Shown: piece by piece, positions 8,322 to 16,909 of the stretch
Numbering within the stretch: the stretch's first letter is position 1
How the letters are laid out: each line of letters opens with the position of its first letter
From: Neobacillus cucumis
Lineage (GTDB): Bacteria; Bacillota; Bacilli; Bacillales; Cytobacillaceae
Direction: 5' to 3'
Assembly: GCF_016908975.1 (NCBI RefSeq)
Contig: NZ_JAFBEX010000001.1
Coordinates: 310,001-374,000 of the forward strand
DNA length: 64,000 nt
Position numbers and translations under genes: made by a program
The notes under the pieces: generated by a model
Told to the model about the DNA's origin: nothing
The model's input: only the letters and a program-made list of their open reading frames with translations
Database searches by the model: none

Positions 8322-8412
8322 AATGTTCACTTCCTTTCAATTACCTATTACTATAAAACAAATCTGTATGTGATGGGAGTAGTTTCCTGTCGCTTCAAAA
8401 AAAAAATAAAAA

Positions 8413-8445
8413 ATACACAGGCGATCCGCAGAATCGCTTGTGTAT
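8413..8445 (-). terminator. Intrinsic terminator
   Basis: Arms ATACACAGGCGAT and ATCGCTTGTGTAT (one wobble), followed on the minus strand by a long T-rich tract, directly after the stop at 8455. Confidence 0.85.
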
Positions 8446-8454
8446 GAATGAATC

Positions 8455-9087
8455 CTACTGATTAGTTTTTGAATCAGAAGAAGACATACTTATATAACTC
8501 CTAAATGCCTTCCTCCATACCCAATACCCGTACTCCATAGTCGATAACGCTAATCCCATCCAATCAAATAGATAGGAACCCGGATAAAAATCATATGTAC
8601 TCTGCTTTCCATCGGCTTCACCTGCAGCCATTTTTTCTAGGTCCAGCTTTTCCAACGTATCCAATGACTGATTGACTTCTTTTTCAGTAACCTTAATCGC
8701 TTTATTTACAATTGCCACCGCTTCAGAAACCTCAACAGATTCATCCGGTCGATCCTCATTTACAACTTCCTTAAACACGTTGCCAACATGTATCCCGGAC
8801 ATCGATTTCATCGCTTCTGTTATTACCTTTGCTATCTCTTCCTTTGAAAAAACTTTAATGGAGATCCACCCACGCGGATCAACCTGATAACCATGCTTCT
8901 TTATGGTTTCCTCCGACATATACTTCCCGATCACGTAGCCATTTCCACTTGGATGTAATTGCGTGGCCAATACCTGACCCTTTTGAACACTTTCAGGATA
9001 TACAAAGCTTACCTTTCCATTTCCAATCGTCTTTTCCTTTAACTTAAATGAATGAAAAATAGCCTTTTTTTCCTCAAAAGATAACAC
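8455..9087 (-). CDS. Hypothetical protein, about 210 residues
   Basis: I do not recognise a family. The N-terminal half (SFEEKKAIFHSFKLKEK, then VYPESVQKGQVLATQLHPSG and GNGYVIGKYM) looks like a compact alpha/beta domain. The middle is a charged helical stretch (EEIAKVITEAMKSM to DTLEKLDLEKMAAGEADGK), and the end carries aromatic residues and an SSSDSKTNQ tail. There is no signal peptide with the chosen start, GTG at 9087, which lies 8 bases after GGGAG. An open frame continues 32 codons upstream without a ribosome binding site. Confidence 0.6.
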   Translation of the reverse strand: MLSFEEKKAIFHSFKLKEKTIGNGKVSFVYPESVQKGQVLATQLHPSGNGYVIGKYMSEETIKKHGYQVDPRGWISIKVFSKEEIAKVITEAMKSMSGIHVGNVFKEVVNEDRPDESVEVSEAVAIVNKAIKVTEKEVNQSLDTLEKLDLEKMAAGEADGKQSTYDFYPGSYLFDWMGLALSTMEYGYWVWRKAFRSYISMSSSDSKTNQ

Positions 9088-9275
9088 GCCAATGACTCCC
9101 TTCCAAAATACCCATGATTTTATTAAAAAACAGGTAAAACTAGTTAAGAAACAGTCATTCAATTTACGAGTAAAATTTGCCAATATTAAATTTATTATAC
9201 CAGATTAATAACCGTGAGATGGTATTAATCAACATTTATCTACAATACTATAGTTAAAAAATATGGCGTGATTGT

Positions 9276-9310
9276 GAATGTTTTTGATTGGTAAAGAATG
9301 TTTATGAATG
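9276..9310 (+). promoter_or_regulatory. Direct-repeat operators upstream of fruR
   Basis: Two 15-bp direct repeats, GAATGTTTTTGATTG (9276-9290) and GAATGTTTATGAATG (9296-9310), 20 bp apart on one helix face, lie immediately upstream of the -35 box. Related TGATTG/TGAATG half-sites continue on both sides. This arrangement fits binding by the DeoR-family FruR encoded downstream. Confidence 0.6.
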
Positions 9311-9317
9311 ATTATGG

Positions 9318-9346
9318 TTGATTTTTATCTAAAAAGTGAGTATGAT
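9318..9346 (+). promoter_or_regulatory. Sigma-A promoter of the fru operon
   Basis: TTGATT (9318-9323), a 17-bp spacer and TATGAT (9341-9346), about 45 bases before the fruR start. Confidence 0.7.
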
Positions 9347-9364
9347 AAAAACACCAAGTAATTC

Positions 9365-9379
9365 ATGAAAGCGTTTTAG
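9365..9379 (+). promoter_or_regulatory. cre-like site (possible CcpA site)
   Basis: ATGAAAGCGTTTTAG matches most of the catabolite-responsive element consensus, with mismatches in the last two conserved bases. It lies between the promoter and the fruR ribosome binding site, where CcpA would act as a roadblock. Confidence 0.4.
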
Positions 9380-9392
9380 GAGGCGGATACAT

Positions 9393-10142
9393 TTGTTAGA
9401 GCCAGAACGCCATCAAATCATTCTAGAAGCATTAAAGAATAAGAATACGGTTAAACTTCAAGAGCTAGTAGAGTTAACGAATTCATCAGAATCAACCATT
9501 CGCAGAGACTTAACTCAATTAGAAGAAGGGAAATTTTTAAAAAGGGTCCACGGTGGTGCAGCCAGACTTCAAGGAAAGCTGCAAGAACCTAGCATGACCG
9601 AAAAATCTTTCAAAAACCTTCAAGCAAAGCAAGTGATCGCTCAATACGCTGCAAGCCTAGTAGAAGAAGGAGATTGTATCTATTTGGATGCAGGATCCAC
9701 TGTTTTTGAAATGATTCCTTTCCTCCCTACAAATATTGTTGTTGTCACAAACGGACTTATGCATTCAAATGAGCTACTTGAGAAAAATATAAAAACATTT
9801 TTACTAGGTGGGTATATTAAACCAACTACCAAAGCCATGATAGGCCGCGGTGCATTTGAGAGCCTAGAGCAGTATCGTTTTGATAAATGCTTTATGGGCG
9901 TAAACGGAATACACTCCCAATTAGGGTACACAACTCCGGACCAAGAAGAGGCCATGATTAAACAGCAAGCTATTAGTCTATCTCGTGAAGCCTATGTTTT
10001 AGCAGATGAGTCTAAATTCTCAGAGATTGCATTTGCCAAAATAGCTGACCTTCATGAAGCGATGATCCTCACAAATGAGTTAGACCTCGATACGAAGGAG
10101 CAGTATTCTAGTAAGACAAAGATAAAGGTGGTTACTTCATGA
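9393..10142 (+). CDS. fruR: DeoR-family transcriptional regulator of the fructose operon
   Basis: A 249-residue repressor. The N-terminal winged helix-turn-helix reads RHQIILEALKNKNTVKLQEL, followed by SSESTIRRDLTQLEE and LKRVHGGA. The C-terminal sugar-phosphate sensor domain includes IYLDAGSTVFEM, VVTNGL and LADESKFS. By family it represses the fru genes until fructose 1-phosphate or a related sugar phosphate binds. TTG at 9393 is the start, 6 bases after AGGAGGCGG. It is the first gene of the fruRKA operon and overlaps fruK by 4 bases (ATGA), so the regulator is made with its targets. Confidence 0.92.
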   Translation: MLEPERHQIILEALKNKNTVKLQELVELTNSSESTIRRDLTQLEEGKFLKRVHGGAARLQGKLQEPSMTEKSFKNLQAKQVIAQYAASLVEEGDCIYLDAGSTVFEMIPFLPTNIVVVTNGLMHSNELLEKNIKTFLLGGYIKPTTKAMIGRGAFESLEQYRFDKCFMGVNGIHSQLGYTTPDQEEAMIKQQAISLSREAYVLADESKFSEIAFAKIADLHEAMILTNELDLDTKEQYSSKTKIKVVTS

Positions 10143-11056
10143 TTTATACATTAACGTTAAATCCTTCACTCGATTATATTGTTGAGCTGGATCAAGTCAC
10201 TGTAGGCGGATTAAACCGGACGAAAAAAGAAACTAAATTGCCTGGTGGTAAAGGGATTAACGTATCCCAAGTCTTAAAAAGACTAGAGATGACGAACATA
10301 GCCCTTGGATTTATCGGTGGTTTTACAGGAGATTATATTGAAAACTACTTAAAGTCGCTTGAAATTAACACCGATTTTATCAGAATCGATGGAGATACCA
10401 GAATTAATGTAAAGGTAAAGTCTGATTCGGAAACGGAAATCAATGCATCAGGTCCTAACCTTTCGAATGAAAACTTCGAAGCCTTAAAGCAAAAAATTAA
10501 TGAACTAACAAGCGAAGATACCATTATTTTGGCAGGAAGTATTCCTTCCACAATGCCAACAAACACATATGAACAACTAGCGAAAATTTGTAATGAAAAA
10601 GGCATAAAATTTGTGGTTGATGCGGAAGGAGACTTATTAAAAAAGGTCATTCCATTACAGCCATTCTTAATCAAACCTAATCATCATGAGCTTGGTGACT
10701 TATTTAATACAACACTTTCCACTTGTGAAGAAGTCATTCCATATGGAAGAGAGCTCATCAAGCAAGGTGTACAAAATGTGATTATCTCACTTGCAGGTGA
10801 AGGTGCCGTCCTTATTAACAAGGATCAAGCCATCATTGCTACCGTACCAAAAGGGGAAGTCAAAAGCTCAGTAGGTGCTGGGGATTCAATGGTAGCAGGC
10901 TTCTTAGCAACCTATGAGAAAACAAAATCGATTGAAGAGGCCTTCCGCTTCAGTGTTGCCTCAGGGAGTGCAACAGCATTTTCAATCGGTCTATGTACAC
11001 CTGAAAAAATTGAAGGTTTACTACCGCAAGTAAAGCTCGAAACAAAATTATTCTAA
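10139..11056 (+). CDS. fruK: 1-phosphofructokinase
   Basis: A 305-residue PfkB-family sugar kinase that phosphorylates fructose 1-phosphate to fructose 1,6-bisphosphate in the cytosol. Visible features: the N-terminal TLNPSLDYIVELD, the substrate loop PGGKGINVSQVL at about 36-48, AGSIPSTMP, IIKPNHHELGDL-like segment, and the C-terminal GAGDSMVAGFLA anion-hole and catalytic aspartate. Length is normal. It overlaps fruR by ATGA and lies 12 bases upstream of fruA, so the kinase is translated with the transporter that supplies its substrate. Confidence 0.95.
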   Translation: MIYTLTLNPSLDYIVELDQVTVGGLNRTKKETKLPGGKGINVSQVLKRLEMTNIALGFIGGFTGDYIENYLKSLEINTDFIRIDGDTRINVKVKSDSETEINASGPNLSNENFEALKQKINELTSEDTIILAGSIPSTMPTNTYEQLAKICNEKGIKFVVDAEGDLLKKVIPLQPFLIKPNHHELGDLFNTTLSTCEEVIPYGRELIKQGVQNVIISLAGEGAVLINKDQAIIATVPKGEVKSSVGAGDSMVAGFLATYEKTKSIEEAFRFSVASGSATAFSIGLCTPEKIEGLLPQVKLETKLF

Positions 11057-11068
11057 AGGAGAATGTCT

Positions 11069-12943
11069 ATGAAAATAACAGAGCTTCTAACCAAAAATAC
11101 GATTAACCTAAACATAAATGGTACACAAAAATTAGATGTTGTTGAAGAGTTAGTTACAGTATTGGATCATGCTGGCAAATTAGCAGACAAAGCTGAGTAT
11201 AAAAAAGCGATTTTAGCCAGAGAAGAGCAAAGTACAACAGGGATTGGTGAAGGAATTGCCATTCCCCATGCAAAAACAAAAGCAGTTAAGCAAGCTGCGA
11301 TTGCCTTTGGTCGATCAACTGGCGGAGTAAACTATGAATCTCTTGATGGCCAGCCAGCCCACCTTTTCTTCATGATTGCAGCAACTGAAGGTGCTAACAA
11401 TACTCACTTAGAAGCATTATCTAGGTTATCAACGATTTTATTAAATGAGGATGTTCGCAAGCAGCTGCTTGCAGCAAAATCCGAAGATGAAGTGTTAGAT
11501 ATCATCAACAAGTATGATCAAGAAGATGAAGAAGAAACACAGTCCATGACTGGGAAAAGTCAGTTTATTGTTGCCGTTACCGCGTGCCCAACTGGAATTG
11601 CTCACACGTATATGGCAGCGGATTCCTTAAAAGCAAAAGCGAAGGAAATGGGTGTCGACATAAAAGTCGAAACCAACGGTTCTGGCGGAGCGAAAAACGT
11701 CCTGACAGCGGAAGAAATTGAAAACGCTGTTGCTGTTATTGTCGCTGCTGATAAAACAGTAGAAATGGCCCGTTTCAACGGTAAACACGTGATTGAAACT
11801 GCGGTTGCTAACGGAATTCGCAAACCAAAGGAATTAATTGAAAAAGCCTTAAACCAAGATGCTCCTGTTTATCATGGTACTAGTTCTGCTGCAAGCAATG
11901 AAAGCGGAAAACAAGGCAGAGGTGTTGGTGCAACGATTTATAAACACTTAATGAACGGTGTTTCCAACATGCTTCCATTCGTTGTCGGCGGTGGTATTTT
12001 AATCGCAATCTGTTTCATGTTTGGCTTTAATGCCTTCAAGCCGGATGATCCAACGTATAATCCGATTGCTGAAGCCCTAATGACAATCGGTGGCGGTAAT
12101 GCCTTTGCACTTATGGTTCCTGTTCTTGCTGGTTTCATTGCCATGAGTATTGCAGACCGTCCTGGATTTGCAGCTGGTATGGTTGGCGGTATGCTGGCAA
12201 ATGCCGGCGGCGCTGGTTTCCTTGGAGGACTTATCGCAGGTTTCCTTGCTGGATATTTGGTAGTAGGTTTGAAAAAAGTTTTAACTTTTATGCCTGCTTC
12301 TCTTGAAGGTATTAAAACGATTCTTTTATATCCACTATTAGGTATCGCCTTAACTGGATTTATCATGTTATTTGTTGTCAACAAACCTGTCGGAGCTCTT
12401 AACCAAGGGATTTCTCACTGGTTATCAAATCTTGGAACTGGAAATGCTGTTTTACTTGGAATTATCCTTGGTGCAATGATGGCCTTTGATATGGGCGGAC
12501 CTATCAACAAGGCAGCATACGTATTCGGTACTGGATTATTAGCAAATGGTGTGTATGGGCCAATGGCTGCAATCATGGCGGCTGGTATGGTTCCACCACT
12601 AGGAATTGCGATTGCAACCACTTTATTTAAAAAGAAATTCAGTAAGCAAGATCGTGAAGCTGGTAAAGTTAACTACATTATGGGACTATCTTTTATCACT
12701 GAGGGTGCGATTCCGTTTGCAGCAGCAGACCCGATTCGCGTTATCCCTTCTGTAATGGTGGGTTCAGCTGTCGCAGGTGCCCTATCCATGATGTTCCATA
12801 TCGGCCTACGCGCTCCTCACGGCGGCGTATTCGTAATGCCACTTGTAAGCGGCAACTGGTTATTATACCTGTTATCAGTTGTAATTGGAGCAGTCGTTTC
12901 AGCCTTGCTACTTGGTATCTTGAAAAAGCCTGTAACAGAATAA
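11069..12943 (+). CDS. fruA: PTS fructose transporter EIIABC
   Basis: A 624-residue fused phosphotransferase permease that imports fructose as fructose 1-phosphate. Domain order: EIIA (about 1-150, phospho-histidine in GIAIPHAK at about His67), EIIB (about 163-265, active cysteine in VTACPTGIAHTYMA at about Cys173), a short linker, then the membrane EIIC domain (about 290-620) with glycine-rich helices. The ATG at 11069 is chosen because AAAGGAG is 7 bases upstream; an ATG two codons earlier sits on the Shine-Dalgarno. The operon ends with a strong terminator. Confidence 0.96.
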   Translation: MKITELLTKNTINLNINGTQKLDVVEELVTVLDHAGKLADKAEYKKAILAREEQSTTGIGEGIAIPHAKTKAVKQAAIAFGRSTGGVNYESLDGQPAHLFFMIAATEGANNTHLEALSRLSTILLNEDVRKQLLAAKSEDEVLDIINKYDQEDEEETQSMTGKSQFIVAVTACPTGIAHTYMAADSLKAKAKEMGVDIKVETNGSGGAKNVLTAEEIENAVAVIVAADKTVEMARFNGKHVIETAVANGIRKPKELIEKALNQDAPVYHGTSSAASNESGKQGRGVGATIYKHLMNGVSNMLPFVVGGGILIAICFMFGFNAFKPDDPTYNPIAEALMTIGGGNAFALMVPVLAGFIAMSIADRPGFAAGMVGGMLANAGGAGFLGGLIAGFLAGYLVVGLKKVLTFMPASLEGIKTILLYPLLGIALTGFIMLFVVNKPVGALNQGISHWLSNLGTGNAVLLGIILGAMMAFDMGGPINKAAYVFGTGLLANGVYGPMAAIMAAGMVPPLGIAIATTLFKKKFSKQDREAGKVNYIMGLSFITEGAIPFAAADPIRVIPSVMVGSAVAGALSMMFHIGLRAPHGGVFVMPLVSGNWLLYLLSVVIGAVVSALLLGILKKPVTE

Positions 12944-12950
12944 TAGATTC

Positions 12951-12987
12951 AAAGCTCGATTTCCACATTGGTAATCGAGCTTTTTTC
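12951..12987 (+). terminator. Intrinsic terminator of the fru operon
   Basis: AAAGCTCGATT and AATCGAGCTTT pair across an 11-base loop and are followed by TTTTTT. Confidence 0.9.
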
Positions 12988-13021
12988 ATGTCCATCCCTT
13001 TTATTACTTTTTCAAAACCAT

Positions 13022-13051
13022 TTGACCTTATTTCCTAATCGGTTTTATAAT
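13022..13051 (+). promoter_or_regulatory. Sigma-A promoter of the ABC exporter-TetR operon
   Basis: TTGACC (13022-13027), an 18-bp spacer and a perfect TATAAT (13046-13051). Confidence 0.8.
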
Positions 13052-13056
13052 AAAAG

Positions 13057-13070
13057 TGAGTAATCACTCA
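13057..13070 (+). promoter_or_regulatory. Palindromic TetR-type operator
   Basis: TGAGT-AATC-ACTCA, flanked by A and T runs that extend the symmetry, lies 6 bases after the -10 box across the transcription start. A repressor bound here would block initiation; the TetR gene at the end of the operon is the obvious candidate. Confidence 0.7.
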
Positions 13071-13095
13071 TTTTATTCCCGAAGGGGGTTTTTGG

Positions 13096-13818
13096 ATGAC
13101 AGCATCCATCGTCTTGAAAGATGTGAGTAAAAGTTTTGGAAAAAAAGAAGTTTTGCATAATGTTAATTTATCGGTAGAGCCGGGACAGATCTATGGTCTA
13201 ATTGGACCGTCTGGTTCTGGTAAAACCACCATGGTTAAAATGATCGTGGGAATGGACCGACCCACCAAAGGGAATGTACAGGTATTAAATACAAACGTCC
13301 CTAACTTAAACCTATTACAAAAAATTGGCTATATGGCCCAAGCAGATGCTCTATACACTGACCTGACCGGAGAAGAAAATTTAGCTTTCTTCGCTTCCCT
13401 TTTTAAGCTGAAAAAAGACGTACAAAAAGAACGAATTGCTTATGCCGCTAATTTGGTCAATCTTACTCCTGATTTAAAAAAGAAAGTTCAAGACTACTCT
13501 GGTGGAATGAAGCGAAGGCTGTCATTAGCAGTGGCCCTTATTCAAGACCCCCAAGTCCTTGTATTAGATGAACCAACTGTCGGAATCGACCCTGAGCTTC
13601 GGTTATCCATTTGGGCTGAAATCCGGCGTTTAAAGCACGAGGGTAAAACCATTTTAGTCACGACTCACGTGATGGACGAGGCGGAAAAATGCGATTATCT
13701 TGCTATGGTTCGAGATGGCGAAATTATTACAAGTGGATCACCGCAGGAACTTAAGAAACAGTATGGAATAGCCACATTAGAAGAGGTATTTTTAAAAGCT
13801 GGGGGCGGTAAAAAATGA
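13096..13818 (+). CDS. ABC transporter ATP-binding protein
   Basis: A 240-residue nucleotide-binding subunit of an ABC-2 type exporter, cytosolic face of the membrane. Walker A is GPSGSGKTT (Lys at about 43), the signature is YSGGMKRRLS, Walker B is VLVLDEPTVGID, and the switch histidine is in VTTHVMDEAEKC. It overlaps its permease gene by 4 bases. With the TetR gene downstream, this is the usual layout of an inducible multidrug or lipid/antibiotic exporter; the substrate is not visible. Confidence 0.9.
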   Translation: MTASIVLKDVSKSFGKKEVLHNVNLSVEPGQIYGLIGPSGSGKTTMVKMIVGMDRPTKGNVQVLNTNVPNLNLLQKIGYMAQADALYTDLTGEENLAFFASLFKLKKDVQKERIAYAANLVNLTPDLKKKVQDYSGGMKRRLSLAVALIQDPQVLVLDEPTVGIDPELRLSIWAEIRRLKHEGKTILVTTHVMDEAEKCDYLAMVRDGEIITSGSPQELKKQYGIATLEEVFLKAGGGKK

Positions 13819-14921
13819 GGATTCTTGCCTTAGTGAAACGGATTATTCATCAAATGCTACGTGACAAACGGGCGCTTGCCCTAATGATGGTGGCACCCCT
13901 ATTAATTCTCACCCTGCTCCATTATCTGCTTGCAAGTAATACGGTTAACCCGAGAATAGCAGTTACTGGAGCAGACGCTTCCCTTGTGAAACAACTAAAA
14001 AGTAAAGATATTATTGTTAAAGAATATAAGGAGCATTCCAACTGGAAACAACTTATTGATAATGACAATATAGATGCGATTCTTCAAGTCCAAGATACTA
14101 AGATTAGTTTAACATTAGTGAATGACCAACCTTCCGCCACAAAAGCCCTATTAATTAAAATCCAACAGGCGATTGCTGCGGAAAATGCCAAAAAACAATC
14201 AGCAAAAATGTCCCAATTCCTCGGGCAAGTTCAGAGTAAGCTTCAAGGGGCACCAATTACCATCGAGCAAGCGAAGGCTCCAAGTATTAAAACGACCTAC
14301 ATTTACGGTGATGAGGATACCACTTTTTTTGATCAGTTAAGTCCTATTTTAGTTGGGTTCTTTGTCTTCTTCTTTGTATTTCTTATTTCCGGTATTGCTC
14401 TACTACGGGAACGGACCACCGGAACATTGGACCGCCTCCTTGCCACACCGATTCAAAGAAGAGACATTGTTTTCGGTTACCTATCAGGTTATGGTTTATT
14501 TGCAGTTATCCAAACCTTTATTGTTGTCGTTTACTCGGTCAAAGTATTAGATATTATGCTCGTTGGCTCGTTTTGGAATGTTGTTATTATTAACCTATGC
14601 CTGGCACTCGTTGCATTATCCCTTGGGATTCTTTTATCGGCTTTCGCCAATTCTGAATTTCAAATGATGCAGTTTATCCCCATCGCCATTGTTCCACAAG
14701 TCTTTTTTGCAGGGATTTTCCCATTCGAAGGGATGGCGGACTGGATGCAAGTCATTGCAAAAATTATGCCTCTCTATTATGGCGGGGATGCATTGGTTTC
14801 AGTTATGTATAAGGGTTTAGGTTTCAGCGATATTATCAAGGACCTTCTTGTCTTGTTAGGATTTGCTCTTGTTTTTATTATCTTAAATATAGTAGCTTTG
14901 AAGAAGTATCGTAAAATTTAA
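13815..14921 (+). CDS. ABC-2 type transporter permease
   Basis: A 368-residue membrane subunit. One transmembrane helix near residues 18-40 (ALALMMVAPLLILTLLHYLL) is followed by an extracytoplasmic domain of about 130 residues, then five hydrophobic segments from about 175 to 360 with the ABC-2 motif LRERTTGTLDRLLATPI between the first two. This is the half-transporter topology that dimerises with the preceding ATPase. Translation is coupled to the ATPase gene through an ATGA overlap. Confidence 0.88.
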   Translation: MRILALVKRIIHQMLRDKRALALMMVAPLLILTLLHYLLASNTVNPRIAVTGADASLVKQLKSKDIIVKEYKEHSNWKQLIDNDNIDAILQVQDTKISLTLVNDQPSATKALLIKIQQAIAAENAKKQSAKMSQFLGQVQSKLQGAPITIEQAKAPSIKTTYIYGDEDTTFFDQLSPILVGFFVFFFVFLISGIALLRERTTGTLDRLLATPIQRRDIVFGYLSGYGLFAVIQTFIVVVYSVKVLDIMLVGSFWNVVIINLCLALVALSLGILLSAFANSEFQMMQFIPIAIVPQVFFAGIFPFEGMADWMQVIAKIMPLYYGGDALVSVMYKGLGFSDIIKDLLVLLGFALVFIILNIVALKKYRKI

Positions 14922-14932
14922 AGGAGATAGCC

Positions 14933-15586
14933 ATGTTTGAACAAGAAGAAATGCTGATTCAGCAGCTGTTTGATGAGGAAAAATTAACGGAAAAGCAAAG
15001 GAAGATACTTCTTGCGGCGATTGAATCCTTTTCTGAAAAAGGGTATGCTTCCACTTCGACAAATGAGATTGCTAAAAAAGCTGGCGTAGCGGAAGGAACG
15101 ATTTTCCGTCATTATAAGACCAAAAAGGATTTATTGATGGCTATTGTGGTCCCCATCATGGCGAAAGTGGTTGGTCCCTATATTGTGAATGATTTTGATA
15201 AGGTGCTAAACAAGCAATATGACCGCGTTGAAGATTTTCTAAGGGCTACCATCGAAAACCGCAGAGAGGTGTTAAGGAAGCTTCTGCCTGTTGTAAAAAT
15301 CATGCTTCAAGAGATTCCCTTTCAACCAGAATTAAGAGAGCAATTTATTGACCTTGTGGCTAAAAATTTATTTGGCCGTGTATCGAAGATCATTGAAGGC
15401 TATCAACAAAAAGGTCAAATTATTGAAATACCTGCCGCTAGTGTGGCCCGTCTCATGATGACCAATGTTATGGGATACCTATTCTCAAGATATATCTTGT
15501 TCCCAGATGCCCCGTGGGATGATGATCTGGAGATAGAGCGTACGATTCAATTTATTATGCATGGATTAGGAAAAAAAGAAGAATAG
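14933..15586 (+). CDS. TetR/AcrR family transcriptional regulator
   Basis: A 217-residue repressor. The N-terminal helix-turn-helix reads KILLAAIESFSEKGYASTST, then NEIAKKAGVAEGTIFRHYKTK; the all-helical ligand domain follows with an FLRATIENRREVL segment. It is the last gene of the exporter operon, 11 bases after the permease, with a good AAAGGAG. It probably represses the operon promoter through the TGAGT-N4-ACTCA palindrome at 13057 and is released by a transported compound. That link is inferred from position. Confidence 0.9.
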   Translation: MFEQEEMLIQQLFDEEKLTEKQRKILLAAIESFSEKGYASTSTNEIAKKAGVAEGTIFRHYKTKKDLLMAIVVPIMAKVVGPYIVNDFDKVLNKQYDRVEDFLRATIENRREVLRKLLPVVKIMLQEIPFQPELREQFIDLVAKNLFGRVSKIIEGYQQKGQIIEIPAASVARLMMTNVMGYLFSRYILFPDAPWDDDLEIERTIQFIMHGLGKKEE

Positions 15587-15633
15587 GCCTAATCATTTTT
15601 TCAATATGGTAGAGTGGAAAGGAACTAAACAGG

Positions 15634-16113
15634 TTGAATTATAAAATTATGGAACGAGGAAGTTTTCAAGTAGTCGGGGTTAAGCGGGAGTTTTCCTGTG
15701 TGAATGGCGAAAACCTTAGGGAAATCCCTAATATGTGGAAAGAGGTTCATGCTAATGGCACAAGTGACTTATTAGTTGAACTGAATAATGGAGAAATTAA
15801 TGGTTTAGTAGGAGTTTGTATCGACAAACGTGCTATGAAGCCTGAATTTATGGATTACTGGATTGCAGCAGAATATGAAGGTCCGAAGCCAGAGGGCTTA
15901 GAGATCCTTGATATCCCAGCAGCCAAGTGGGGAGTATTTGAAGTTCATGGTGCAATGCCAGATTCCATGCAGAATGCTTGGAAACAAATTTTCTCGGAAT
16001 GGTTTCCATCAAGTCATTATGAACATGCGGCAGGTCCTGAATTAGAGGTCTACACTAATGGGGATCCTTGGAGCCCGGATTATTACTCTGAAATTTGGAT
16101 TCCACTAAAATAA
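15634..16113 (+). CDS. GyrI-like / AraC effector-binding domain protein
   Basis: A stand-alone SOUL/GyrI-like small-molecule binding domain of 159 residues (FQVVGVKREFSC, GLVGVCIDKRAMKPEFMDYWI, then WGVFEVHGAMPDSMQNAWKQ and the C-terminal GPELEVYTNGD, YSEIWIPLK). Such proteins bind hydrophobic cations or hydrolyse cyclopropanoid compounds in some species; the ligand here is unknown. TTG at 15634 is preceded by AAAGGAA about 9 bases upstream. It sits 47 bases after the TetR gene and may be read from the same promoter. Confidence 0.8.
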   Translation: MNYKIMERGSFQVVGVKREFSCVNGENLREIPNMWKEVHANGTSDLLVELNNGEINGLVGVCIDKRAMKPEFMDYWIAAEYEGPKPEGLEILDIPAAKWGVFEVHGAMPDSMQNAWKQIFSEWFPSSHYEHAAGPELEVYTNGDPWSPDYYSEIWIPLK

Positions 16114-16122
16114 TACATTCTT

Positions 16123-16157
16123 AAAAAGCGATGCCCTCTTGTGCATCGCTTTTTTTA
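16123..16157 (+). terminator. Intrinsic terminator
   Basis: AAAAAGCGATGC and GCATCGCTTTTT around an 8-base loop, ending in a T run; lies 10 bases after the GyrI-like gene and before the convergent LysE gene. Confidence 0.88.
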
Positions 16158-16195
16158 TGTCTTTAAGTAAGCAAAATTAACCGGCTCTTGAAGCA

Positions 16196-16816
16196 TTATT
16201 CTTGTGTTTGAAGAGCTAACTTTAATCCTAAACCAACGTAGACTACCCCTATTGCCTTTCCAAGCCATTTTTCGCTCAGTGTGGATTTTAGGACTAACTT
16301 ATTGCCAATTAAGTTGGTAAGGAACACTAACAGTGTCGTATAAATGATACTCATTAGTACAAATGTTAAACCGAGCAGCAAAAGCTGTATGGTAACGGGA
16401 GTACCGTTACTCCGAACAAATTGAGGTAAAAATGCTAGGAAGAATAATGAAGTTTTGGGATTTAGCAATTCAATTAACAATGCCTGGCGAAAGAACCCAT
16501 TGGATTTCAACATCTGCATTTCTGGTTTCTCGACTTTTTTCTTCTTTTCAAGCAAAGCTCTAATTCCTAAGTAAAATAGGTAGGCAGCACCTAAATATTT
16601 AACTATTTCAAAAGCAAATGCAGATGTCATTAGAATAGCAGAAAGACCAAGAACAGAGGCACACGTATGGATTAAGTCTCCTGCTGCAATTCCCAGCCCG
16701 GTTAACAATCCATTCTTTTTACCGCCTTTTGCAGTCTGCGAAATGGTTAATAAAACAGCTGGACCTGGAATAAGAAATAACATGAGAACTATGAATATAA
16801 AGGTGACCAATACCAA
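16196..16816 (-). CDS. LysE/RhtB family amino acid exporter
   Basis: A 206-residue membrane protein with six hydrophobic segments. The N-terminal LIPGPAVLLTISQTAKGGKKNG and GIAAGDLIHTCASVLGLSAIL, with the mid-protein LNPKTSLFFLAFLPQFV, are the RhtB signatures. Members export amino acids or their analogues such as homoserine, threonine and leucine; the substrate is unknown here. TTG at 16816 is used because it follows AAAGG by 5 bases; a second in-frame TTG at 16810 is possible. Confidence 0.85.
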   Translation of the reverse strand: MVLVTFIFIVLMLFLIPGPAVLLTISQTAKGGKKNGLLTGLGIAAGDLIHTCASVLGLSAILMTSAFAFEIVKYLGAAYLFYLGIRALLEKKKKVEKPEMQMLKSNGFFRQALLIELLNPKTSLFFLAFLPQFVRSNGTPVTIQLLLLGLTFVLMSIIYTTLLVFLTNLIGNKLVLKSTLSEKWLGKAIGVVYVGLGLKLALQTQE

Positions 16817-16909
16817 ACCAACCTTTCTTATAAAATTAAATTATGGGAAGTACATGAACTTTAAGTAATATATTACGTCCATGTGCTTCCCATAGATAAT
16901 GAAGAGTTC

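Noticed and set aside
11938..12384. 148-codon proline/isoleucine-rich minus-strand open frame
   Set aside because: Shadow of the fruA membrane domain, whose frame is unambiguous.
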